From assembly GCA_937905915.1 (NCBI GenBank), contig CALCVR010000329.1, positions 1-10,215 of the forward strand: a DNA stretch of 10,215 bases, given 5' to 3'. The position numbers and the translations under genes were made by a program. The notes under the pieces are model-generated. The model was not told the origin of the DNA. It saw only the letters and a program-made list of their open reading frames with translations, and searched no databases. Shown here piece after piece: positions 1 to 6,748 of the stretch (position 1 is its first letter; every line of letters starts with the position of its first letter). The DNA is from an uncultured Eubacteriaceae bacterium. GTDB lineage: Bacteria; Bacillota; Clostridia; Oscillospirales; Acutalibacteraceae.

Positions 1-3000
1 GGGAGTTTTAATGGTGAGGGTAATCGTCTCGCCTGCATCATAAGTATCCTTGTCGGTCTCTGCGGTGATAGTGTCAGGAATCTCAGGTTCTCTTACCTCA
101 ATGGTGCACTCATCATAGATGGAGGCATCAGCAGCACTGGTAACACGGATGGTTGCAATGCCGGGTTTGAGTGCGGTGACGTTGCCATTGTAGTCCACAG
201 TCAGGATGGATTCATCGCTGGAAGTCCACTTGACATTCTTGGTCATGGCATTTTCGGGAGCAACAGTAGCCGTCAAAGTAATTTGCTCGTCTACATCCAT
301 GTAGTTGACCTTGCCGCTCATGATGACGCTTTCCACCGGAGTGGGAATGCCGCTGTAATCCTCAACGACGACCTTACAGGTGGCCTTCACTTCAGGATTG
401 AGAGTGCTGGAAACCTGGATAATGGCTTCGCCGGGAACAAGGGCTGTCACATTACCAGACTGATCCACCATGGCGATATCCTTATTCAGGCTCTCCCACT
501 GGAAGCTGGAAGCGGTTGCATTAGCAGGATCCGCGACAATGCCCAACTTGACCTTGCCGCCGCGCAAAACGTTAATTTGATCTTTCTCAAAGGCAATGCT
601 GTTGATTTCCACAGGATCGGTGTTGCCGTAGCCCATAACCTGGAACTCATAGAAAGAGTATCCATATTTGCCGCTGCGAGTAATGCCTTGCATGCGGACA
701 TACTGAGCGTTGACAGGCTCGAAGGAATACCGCTTCCAGCCTTGGGCGCCGTTTTTCTCGTGGATCAAGTCTTTCCAGTCTTTGCCGTCGCTGGAAATCT
801 GAATCTTGTACTCTTTACCGTAAGCAGTTTCCCACAGGATATTGACATCGGTCAAAGTATAGGAGCTACCCAGATTGACCATAAACCACTCGTCGTCGGT
901 GCGTCCGGTGGAGAAGCGGCTGCTTTCGTCGCCGTCCACAGCGTACTTCGGACCCAGTTTGGAATCGTTCTTATCAATACTGCTGGAGGAAGCTTCCTTG
1001 CCCAGAGCCACGTTGGTGGAAACAGGCGCGGGATCTTCCGAATCGGTAAAGGACAATGCGCGGAATTCAAAAATGGAGTAGCAGCTGTCGGTTTCAATAC
1101 CCTGCATCTTAATGTAGCGGGTAGTAACGGGTTCCTTCAAAGCAATCCATTCATGGCCGCCCTTGCCACTTGTCTGGACAAAAGCTTCATCCCAATCCTG
1201 GCCGTTTTTGGACACTAAGATTTTATACTGTTTGCCGTACTGCTGCCAGGTGATGTCAAATGCATTGATAGATTTTTCGCTGCCCAAGTCGATCTGGAGC
1301 CAAGCGTCTTGCTCGTCAGCCGACTGCCAGCGGCTCAGAACATCGCCGTCTACCGCATTCGTAGCGGGGTACATGCCGTTTACAGCGGAGGAAGTCACCG
1401 ATTTATTCATGGCCATGTTGCGGGAAACGCGGGCCGGAATGGTATCGGATACTTCGGTACCCAACACGTTAACCGTGATGTTGGCATTGCCCTGCTGTAC
1501 AGGGACCATCGTGCTACCTTCGAAATAGAGGACGGCCTCTGTATCTGAGGAGTAGACCAGTTCGCCAGAGCCGTTCATAGGAGCGACCTTGACGGAGGGA
1601 GTATCACTGTAACCAATGACAGCTTCCTGCTGGTCGTTTTCAAATTTCACCTGCTCGATGGGCTGGATTTCATGTTGATAGGAGAGATTTAAATCTGCCC
1701 AATAAACTTCTTCCATACCTTCGAAACCATTGCGGTCGATGGAAACACGCAGATATTTTGCGCCTTCCGGCAGATCGCTAAATTCAGCAATGTATTTGCC
1801 GTATTTTGTGCTGGTACTTGTGTTATCCTTTTCAAAAGAAGTGCTTACCGGTACATAGTCAACGCCATTCACCGAAGCCTCAGCATAAGGCATAATAGCG
1901 CCGCTCGTTCCAGTAGCATAGTAGGTCAAGGAGGCATTTTGGATGTTAGTAAAGCTATAAACTTTGGTGCCAACGGTATCGGCACTGGCTGCCACGCTGG
2001 TGTCGCCGTCAAAGTCGGCGCCGTCGGTGGTCATGTAGGTAAAGTTGCCGGTGGTCTCAAAGGCTTTGCTGTCATCCTGCATGGTATCCATGGCTACACG
2101 GTCGTTGGTGTAAGCGTAATCGATGGTTAAGGTGGAAAGCTGCGGAGCCCAAATCTTGTCGTTGTTGGACACCACAAACTTAATGTAGTTGTAGGAAGAA
2201 TCCAATTGGGAAGCATTGGTGTAAACCGTCTTGCGCCAAGTGTCCTTCTTCAGATCGCCTTCCCGGTTCATGTCGATAGGAGTCCAAGTCTTACCGTCGG
2301 CAGAGCCAAAGGCCTCAAAGATGGTGTTGTTGCCTTCTGCACGGCCATAGTCGTAAACTACAACTTCGAAGTTTTTAGGCTCGGGGGTGTAGTATACGAT
2401 TTCTTCGGCACGATTGGTCTTGTCGGCATCGTTTCTCTTGAGGCGGGAAGTATCGCCGTTAAAATAAGTATCGGCGTTGGTTTGATCCAATGCCCAACCG
2501 TCGGAATAACTGGCCATCTTAGACATATCGTCGAAGTTGTCTACCAGGCGGCGGGTATTGCCCATTGTGTAGCTCTTCTCTTCCGAAAGGGCGCTTTCGC
2601 CGCTCTCGTTAAAGGCCTTCACAACAAAGTAATAAGTAGTGTCGGGTTCCAGGCCTTGGATAGACGCCTTGGGAGAAGTAACGGTGATGGAATCGGTGTA
2701 TACACCGGATTCGGTGCCGTATTGCAGAATATAACCCTCGGCGCGGTCAGCAGCCTTAAAGGTCAGGTTAAGAGTGTCGTCTACCAGTTCAGTGGAAAGA
2801 ATCTCAGAAGCATCGGGAACACCCACAGGAGTATAAGAGATGCTGGCTTCGATGGGAGTACCGATGGCATCTTTGGTGTCAATTTCCAGGATGATGGAGG
2901 GAGAAGTCTGAACAACAGTTACTCTCTCATCCTTGCTGCTGGCGCCGTAAGCTGCACGGTTGATTTCCACAGTTACAGTATCAGCCTGCTGGGTGGAATC

Positions 3001-5268
3001 GGTAACAGAGATATCAAGACCTTGGTTGCTTTCCTGAACCATAACGGTAGCAGGCTTGTCCACAGTGATGAAGTTGCTGGTGCCCATAGCATCCAAGCTG
3101 CCGGCATTCCACATGTTAGCGGCCACAATATTGAGGCTCTTCTTATACACGGCGTGGACGTCGGAATCGTTGCGCAGAATCTCAACGTCGCTGTTATTGG
3201 CGTAGGATTCCACTTCCTGCTGGGTCTTACCGGGCAGCACAACATACTCATAGGTTCCGTTTTCCGGCTTTACGCCATGATCTTTCCAAAGAGTCAGCCA
3301 ATTGGCCGAATACTCGGTTTCATCCGGGTTGTAGGAACCCAGGCTGGACCATTTGCCAGTGCGGGCTTCTCTCTTTGCATTGAGGGTGGTTCCTCCGGGG
3401 AAGTAAATACCAATGTCGGAACCTTCCACGTTGCCTTCCATAAAGGCCCAGTTGACGTCCTCCAAAGTCTCTTCCCAACCCAGTTCATTGGGCATCTTCT
3501 GACCATTGATGATCAGGGCATTGTCGCCTTCGATGCGGCGGTTTTCAAAAGTGGTTTCCACAGTATTGCTGTTGCTGCTGGTCAGGTTGGAACCGATAGC
3601 CACCACTTCATCGTCGAAGAAGAAGTAGGATTTCTTTCCTTCCAGGCTAGTGGGACTCTGGGTCTGCACCTGCATACCGGTAGCGCTGTAGAGGCCTTTC
3701 AGGGTAGCGCCGCCTACAAAGGCTGCGCCGTTATACTGAGTGCTGGGATGCATGGTAGCCACAGAAGTGACGCCAGGCAGACGCTCCCAGTCGATGGTGG
3801 GCTTGCTCAGGCCGCTGTACTGGCCGACATCGTTGGTATAGAGGTAGAGCTGGCCCCAGCCGGTGTACCAGCCTCTGGTATTACTGTCGCCCTGCTCATA
3901 AGACCGGATGGTCTTGGAAGTCATGGAGAGAGCGGCGGTATAGTCGTCGGAATGATGGATGGTACGAGCGCCGCGGCCCCATTGACGGCTGGGTTTGTCC
4001 AGCTCAACCTTCTGGATAGAGTTGTCATCCAGGATGCGCAGGGTCTCGGCGAGATTGTAAACCGGGAACATGTACCAGGCAACGCCGGCGCCATGCTGCA
4101 TGGTTTCCAGAGCAAAGTCGTTGTCCATCCAGTTTTTGATCATGCCTTCAAACTCCTGAGCTACGTCGTCCGGAGCGAATTTGCTGGTCATCAGGAAGGA
4201 CAGGGACATGGTAATACCAGCGTAAGCATCGGTCGTATCGGTACGGGTTAATTCACGGCCGCGAGCCATATCCATAAATATGCCTTTATACATCAAAGGA
4301 GCATAGCTGTCGCGAACGATTTGATAAAAAGCTTCCGCCTTATCCAGCGGGATCTCCCAGGGGGAATCGCTCAGGAGCAGGAAGAAGTGGGAAATATCAG
4401 AGAATGCTTCTTTACCATAGCCGCCGTTGTACACAAAGTTGCCGTGGAAGGCAAAGGTACCGTCGGGATAGTAGCCATCGCCGCTCTTAACGTACTGAAT
4501 GTAGTAAGGTACAGCATCGGAAATATCCTGCATCATATCGGCATCCTTGAGCATGATGGAGGTCAGCATCAGGACGCGGTTATGCCATAAGCCGTTGGCG
4601 CCTTCATTGGGGTTGGTGATAGCGCCGGAACCGCCGCCGTAGGTGTTGGCGCCGTCGCGGGCAATGGTAGCGTACTTCTGGACGGTCTCAAGATCCATCT
4701 CATCGTACATCAGCAGGGTAGCTTCGCACAAATAAATGGGGCCGCCCACCTGCCAAGTGAACCAGTTGCCGTAGCGGCCGCTGTGTTCACCTTCGCCATA
4801 CATGGCAGGATAATAGTGATGCTCATAGAGATAATCCAAACCGCGGAAAATCTCATTTTTCAGTTCTTCATTTTTATACAGGTCACAGCCCTTGGTCTGG
4901 TAGGCGATGGCCATGTTGCGCAGGTTGCGGTAGGAGAACTGAACATTATTGGAGTCGTCGTAAGCGCTCTTGCGTTTACCTAACATATACTCCGTCCATA
5001 GATAGTCGTTATCGCCCCAGTCAGGAGTGGGATTGGGGTTAATACGATCCAACAGATCCTGTGCTACGTCGTTGATCGACTGAAGCAAAACCTGCATACG
5101 GGGATCGTTCTCGTCATAGTCGCCGCCCATGGCCATATGCTGCCATTTGGTGCGAATCTGATCGAAGTCGTCCGGCGTGGTCTCCTGAGCGACTGCCGGG
5201 AGACTAGTCAGCACCATGGACACCATCATGACGAGAGCAGTCATCAGACTAATCCATCTTCTTCTCAT
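1..5268 (-). CDS. Secreted polysaccharide lyase family 8 enzyme (hyaluronate/chondroitin/xanthan lyase family), multimodular, 3' end outside window
   Basis: The frame is open from the ATG at 5268 to base 1 (1756 codons, no stop), so the C-terminus is missing. PL8 enzymes cleave uronic-acid-containing polysaccharides outside the cell by beta-elimination. Residues 1-27 form a signal peptide (Arg-rich start, hydrophobic core, cleavage expected after AVA). The alpha-toroid spans about 45-400 and carries the expected catalytic residues: N225 in GAN, H275 and Y284 in an HGNFVYNGGYG motif, and R338 and R342 in RGRELTR. These spacings equal those I recall for pneumococcal hyaluronate lyase (N349, H399, Y408, R462, R466). 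The central sandwich starts near W430 (WGRGAR, later GWYTGWG; E458 may be the catalytic-site Glu) and the PL8 C-terminal domain is about 735-805. Then come FnIII (818-902), two related beta-sandwich modules (909-1052, 1055-1197), an Ig-like module (1203-1280), two F5/8 type C modules (1283-1412, 1418-1546), two BIG_2-like modules (1550-1636, 1640-1728) and the start of another. The substrate is inferred only as far as the family; host glycosaminoglycan is likeliest. Confidence 0.94.
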   Translation of the reverse strand, partial: MRRRWISLMTALVMMVSMVLTSLPAVAQETTPDDFDQIRTKWQHMAMGGDYDENDPRMQVLLQSINDVAQDLLDRINPNPTPDWGDNDYLWTEYMLGKRKSAYDDSNNVQFSYRNLRNMAIAYQTKGCDLYKNEELKNEIFRGLDYLYEHHYYPAMYGEGEHSGRYGNWFTWQVGGPIYLCEATLLMYDEMDLETVQKYATIARDGANTYGGGSGAITNPNEGANGLWHNRVLMLTSIMLKDADMMQDISDAVPYYIQYVKSGDGYYPDGTFAFHGNFVYNGGYGKEAFSDISHFFLLLSDSPWEIPLDKAEAFYQIVRDSYAPLMYKGIFMDMARGRELTRTDTTDAYAGITMSLSFLMTSKFAPDDVAQEFEGMIKNWMDNDFALETMQHGAGVAWYMFPVYNLAETLRILDDNSIQKVELDKPSRQWGRGARTIHHSDDYTAALSMTSKTIRSYEQGDSNTRGWYTGWGQLYLYTNDVGQYSGLSKPTIDWERLPGVTSVATMHPSTQYNGAAFVGGATLKGLYSATGMQVQTQSPTSLEGKKSYFFFDDEVVAIGSNLTSSNSNTVETTFENRRIEGDNALIINGQKMPNELGWEETLEDVNWAFMEGNVEGSDIGIYFPGGTTLNAKREARTGKWSSLGSYNPDETEYSANWLTLWKDHGVKPENGTYEYVVLPGKTQQEVESYANNSDVEILRNDSDVHAVYKKSLNIVAANMWNAGSLDAMGTSNFITVDKPATVMVQESNQGLDISVTDSTQQADTVTVEINRAAYGASSKDERVTVVQTSPSIILEIDTKDAIGTPIEASISYTPVGVPDASEILSTELVDDTLNLTFKAADRAEGYILQYGTESGVYTDSITVTSPKASIQGLEPDTTYYFVVKAFNESGESALSEEKSYTMGNTRRLVDNFDDMSKMASYSDGWALDQTNADTYFNGDTSRLKRNDADKTNRAEEIVYYTPEPKNFEVVVYDYGRAEGNNTIFEAFGSADGKTWTPIDMNREGDLKKDTWRKTVYTNASQLDSSYNYIKFVVSNNDKIWAPQLSTLTIDYAYTNDRVAMDTMQDDSKAFETTGNFTYMTTDGADFDGDTSVAASADTVGTKVYSFTNIQNASLTYYATGTSGAIMPYAEASVNGVDYVPVSTSFEKDNTSTSTKYGKYIAEFSDLPEGAKYLRVSIDRNGFEGMEEVYWADLNLSYQHEIQPIEQVKFENDQQEAVIGYSDTPSVKVAPMNGSGELVYSSDTEAVLYFEGSTMVPVQQGNANITVNVLGTEVSDTIPARVSRNMAMNKSVTSSAVNGMYPATNAVDGDVLSRWQSADEQDAWLQIDLGSEKSINAFDITWQQYGKQYKILVSKNGQDWDEAFVQTSGKGGHEWIALKEPVTTRYIKMQGIETDSCYSIFEFRALSFTDSEDPAPVSTNVALGKEASSSSIDKNDSKLGPKYAVDGDESSRFSTGRTDDEWFMVNLGSSYTLTDVNILWETAYGKEYKIQISSDGKDWKDLIHEKNGAQGWKRYSFEPVNAQYVRMQGITRSGKYGYSFYEFQVMGYGNTDPVEINSIAFEKDQINVLRGGKVKLGIVADPANATASSFQWESLNKDIAMVDQSGNVTALVPGEAIIQVSSTLNPEVKATCKVVVEDYSGIPTPVESVIMSGKVNYMDVDEQITLTATVAPENAMTKNVKWTSSDESILTVDYNGNVTALKPGIATIRVTSAADASIYDECTIEVREPEIPDTITAETDKDTYDAGETITLTIKTP

Positions 5269-5278
5269 CCCGTTTATA

Positions 5279-5285
5279 CACCTCT
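5279..5285 (-). promoter_or_regulatory. Ribosome binding site of the PL8 lyase
   Basis: AGAGGTG lies 10 nt before the ATG at 5268. It supports that start, which also places a well-formed signal peptide directly at the N-terminus. The GTG inside this site is out of frame with the lyase. Confidence 0.7.
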
Positions 5286-5308
5286 TTCTTTATTTGGTGA
5301 AGAATTGT

Positions 5309-5314
5309 CCTCCT
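5309..5314 (-). promoter_or_regulatory. Orphan Shine-Dalgarno sequence in the lyase leader
   Basis: AGGAGG, within AGAGGAGGA, sits 40 nt upstream of the lyase ATG. No ATG, GTG or TTG lies at a usable distance downstream of it. It matches anti-16S better than the site actually used. Known STAB-SD elements of Bacillus/cry3A mRNAs are such non-translating SD sequences that protect the 5' end; that role is inferred here. Confidence 0.45.
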
Positions 5315-5383
5315 CTTTTTGCTTTCAGACCAATTTGATCTAACCTTTTCTGCACGGATAGACACTCTTCACATCTTGTCTAT

Positions 5384-5411
5384 ATTATAACTCCAACTCC
5401 AGTTTGTTAAA
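5384..5411 (-). promoter_or_regulatory. Sigma-A-type promoter for the PL8 lyase
   Basis: A perfect -10 box TATAAT (5384-5389) is preceded, after 16 bp, by TTTAAC (5406-5411), a moderate match to TTGACA. Transcription would start near 5377 and give a leader of about 110 nt before the lyase ATG. No other minus-strand gene lies between this site and the lyase. Confidence 0.6.
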
Positions 5412-5451
5412 AGAGCATCCGGAATATTTTTATATATCCTGTAAAATATTA

Positions 5452-5465
5452 TACTTCATGAAGTA
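5452..5465. promoter_or_regulatory. Perfect 14-bp palindrome upstream of the lyase promoter
   Basis: TACTTCATGAAGTA is a perfect dyad about 40 bp upstream of the lyase -35 box. Its position suits an activator or auxiliary operator for a dimeric regulator. I recognise no specific regulator family from the sequence. Confidence 0.35.
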
Positions 5466-5541
5466 AACGGCTTATTTTTTTGGGTATTGCTTCCTGCTTT
5501 TTAAAACAAATGGAAAAAGTATAGATTTTTATCCCACTTGC

Positions 5542-5578
5542 ATCGTTTTTAAAATACATTTGCGATTTTAAATACGAT
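5542..5578. repeat. Imperfect inverted repeat, 13-bp arms
   Basis: ATCGTTTTTAAAA (5542-5554) pairs with TTTTAAATACGAT (5566-5578) with one mismatch, across an 11-nt spacer. The arms are very AT-rich, so chance is a real alternative. It is not followed by a T tract on either strand, so it does not look like a terminator. Confidence 0.35.
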
Positions 5579-5594
5579 TCCATCCTCGCATAGA

Positions 5595-5634
5595 AAAAGG
5601 TCTACCGGATCGCAATCAATCCAGTAGACCTTTT
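5595..5634 (-). terminator. Intrinsic terminator of the Usp-domain gene
   Basis: Arms 5595-5610 and 5619-5634 form a 16-position stem with one C-A mismatch and an 8-nt loop. On the minus strand the stem ends in TTTTT, about 80 nt after the Usp stop codon. On the plus strand it is followed by TTTTATTTT, so it could act both ways. Confidence 0.85.
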
Positions 5635-5715
5635 ATTTTCCAGTTTCCTATTGTTCTGCACGTAAAACCGGTTTCTCTTGGATCTTGTCACTCTTTGAGC
5701 CGGACAATGCAGTTG

Positions 5716-6159
5716 TCATACGGTGGCAAATTGGACGGTCGGTACCTCTTTAGGCGCCGGCGTGATATGGAATTGCTCTCCATCCCCTGCAATGAGGGTA
5801 ATCGGTACTTCTGGACAAAGCGTATGCAGCACTTCCACAAATCCGCTTCCTACCTGGCCGGGCATGCCGGTCACTACTTGGCGGACGCGGTATTTTTTAA
5901 TATGTCCCGCCGTCATAAGTGCGCTGTCGTCGTGATAGTAGATGGTCATAGATGCATCGTACTGGGCGGCAAGACGATAGAGGTAATCCAGAGCTTTTCC
6001 TCGTTCCTGGACGCTGCTGCTTGCGGGCTGCACACTAAGCACTTGTAGGGGAAGACCCATGGAGTCGGACAACTGTTTGCCAGCTTTGATGAGCCGCTCG
6101 CAGGAATACTGGTCGGTGACACAAACCAGCACCCTAGGACTTTTTTGGATTTTGCTCAC
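5716..6159 (-). CDS. Single-domain universal stress protein family protein (KdpD-like Usp domain)
   Basis: The product is 147 residues, the usual size of a one-domain Usp. The first strand VLVCVTDQ (10-17) followed by SCERLI (19-24) resembles the Usp domain attached to KdpD sensor kinases and its stand-alone clostridial relatives. Strand QVLSVQP (39-45) and VVTGMPG (95-101) fit the alpha/beta Usp fold. GMPG gives the first half of the nucleotide motif G-xx-G-9x-G(S/T), but the second half is absent, so ATP binding is doubtful. The start is GTG at 6159, with AGGAG at 6171-6175 (11-nt spacing); no upstream ATG is better placed. There is no signal peptide or membrane segment, so it should be cytoplasmic. 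It is transcribed alone and ends at a strong hairpin. The cellular role is unknown; a ligand-sensing or stress role is a family-level guess. Confidence 0.8.
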   Translation of the reverse strand: MSKIQKSPRVLVCVTDQYSCERLIKAGKQLSDSMGLPLQVLSVQPASSSVQERGKALDYLYRLAAQYDASMTIYYHDDSALMTAGHIKKYRVRQVVTGMPGQVGSGFVEVLHTLCPEVPITLIAGDGEQFHITPAPKEVPTVQFATV

Positions 6160-6203
6160 AGGTTAAAAATCTCCTTTGTGTGTTGTATTGACTTGCTGGC
6201 TTT

Positions 6204-6209
6204 ATTATA
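6204..6209 (-). promoter_or_regulatory. -10 box of the Usp-domain gene
   Basis: A perfect TATAAT lies 45 nt upstream of the GTG start. No convincing -35 hexamer is present at 16-18 bp; the -35 zone is instead covered by the TTGTTA/TAACAA dyad. Confidence 0.5.
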
Positions 6210-6217
6210 AAATACAA

Positions 6218-6238
6218 TTGTTAAAAATAATGTAACAA
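6218..6238. promoter_or_regulatory. Dyad TTGTTA-N9-TAACAA over the Usp promoter
   Basis: TTGTTA (6218-6223) and TAACAA (6233-6238) are perfect inverted half-sites, centred on the expected -35 position of the Usp promoter. The half-sites match those of the redox regulator Rex (TTGTTAA-N4-TTAACAA), but the spacer is 9 bp where Rex has 6 between these hexamers. It could be an operator for another regulator, or chance in AT-rich DNA. Confidence 0.3.
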
Positions 6239-6356
6239 AGCGTGAACGCCTCTCTAATTTTTTTGATCGAAATTTTATAAAAATTGCCAGTCACTCTCTT
6301 TGTCTCTAGAGGGATCATTCTTAGAAAAAGCATATTCAAAAAAGCGGTGATGGTAG

Positions 6357-6362
6357 TATAAT
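6357..6362 (+). promoter_or_regulatory. -10 box of the DUF3784 gene
   Basis: TATAAT lies 33 nt before the ATG at 6396. The -35 region (around 6334-6340, ATTCAAA) is a poor match, so promoter strength or activator dependence is uncertain. Confidence 0.45.
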
Positions 6363-6395
6363 GAGGCTATCATAAATAGCAGGTGGGACAGGATT

Positions 6396-6704
6396 ATGAG
6401 AATTGAATTTATCCTAGTGATCTTGTTGACGATTTTAACCATCGTCTTTTGGAGCGGGAAGGGCGGTTGGTTGATGGCGAGTTACAATACCATGAGCGAT
6501 GAGGAGAAGCAAAAGTACAACTATAAAAGGTTGTGTAAAGTCATGGGATGCTGCACGGGAATAATCGATTTCATTTTCATTATCCTGTGTTTGACTGGGG
6601 AACCCATCACGAAACATTTGATAAATGTTTTGTGTATTGCTATCCTCGCAGTGGTAATCATAACCGTTATCCTGGCAAATACCATATGCCGGAAACGCGA
6701 TTGA
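6396..6704 (+). CDS. DUF3784-family small integral membrane protein
   Basis: The product is 102 residues. A first membrane segment (about 3-19) is followed by the family hallmark: GKGGWLMASYNTMS and then DEEKQKYN at about 21-42. That matches the DUF3784 pattern GKG-x-x-L-I-A-G-Y-N-T-M-S-x-E-E-K. Two more hydrophobic segments lie at about 51-68 and 75-95, and the protein ends in a basic tail CRKRD, suggesting three membrane passes with a cytoplasmic C-terminus. The ATG at 6396 has AGGTGGG at 6381-6387 (8-nt gap) and directly precedes the first membrane helix. The gene is divergent from the Usp gene and convergent with the GNAT gene. DUF3784 has no established function that I know of; the proteins are common in Clostridia, often as lone genes like this. 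Confidence 0.87.
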   Translation: MRIEFILVILLTILTIVFWSGKGGWLMASYNTMSDEEKQKYNYKRLCKVMGCCTGIIDFIFIILCLTGEPITKHLINVLCIAILAVVIITVILANTICRKRD

Positions 6705-6724
6705 ACAGCACCCAGCTTTCTTTT

Positions 6725-6740
6725 GGCGGAGCCGTCCGCC
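6725..6740. terminator. Small GC-rich hairpin between convergent genes, possible weak terminator
   Basis: GGCGGA and TCCGCC form a perfect 6-bp stem with a 4-nt loop, in the 44-nt gap between the DUF3784 stop and the GNAT stop. Neither side has a clean T tract (TTCCCGCCTT on plus, AAAAG on minus), so termination would be weak or factor-dependent. Confidence 0.35.
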
Positions 6741-6748
6741 TTCCCGCC

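Larger units (their letters stand above)
5412..5594. other. AT-rich spacer between the lyase promoter and the Usp-gene terminator
   Basis: This part of the 447-nt gap between the lyase and Usp genes has no open frame with a ribosome site on either strand. It holds the 14-bp palindrome at 5452-5465, a further TATAAT on the minus strand at 5448-5453 without a matching -35 box, and an imperfect inverted repeat at 5542-5578. Runs of T and A dominate the rest. Confidence 0.5.

Noticed and set aside
2206..4251. A 681-codon open frame on the plus strand, and another of 311 codons at 283-1218
   Set aside because: Both lie antisense to the PL8 lyase, whose minus-strand frame carries clear domains throughout. 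The translations are low-information Gly/Val/Ala/His-rich strings typical of shadow frames, without ribosome sites.
5460..5476. Possible CcpA cre site (AGTAAACGGCTTAT) upstream of the lyase promoter
   Set aside because: The right half fails the cre consensus at several positions and the dyad symmetry is poor.
5480..5640. Possible small RNA on the plus strand ending at the 5595-5634 hairpin
   Set aside because: I found no plus-strand promoter with properly spaced -35 and -10 boxes; the hairpin is explained as the Usp gene terminator.
6725..6740. Calling the convergent hairpin a strong bidirectional terminator
   Set aside because: It lacks a T tract on both strands, so it is listed only as a weak candidate.
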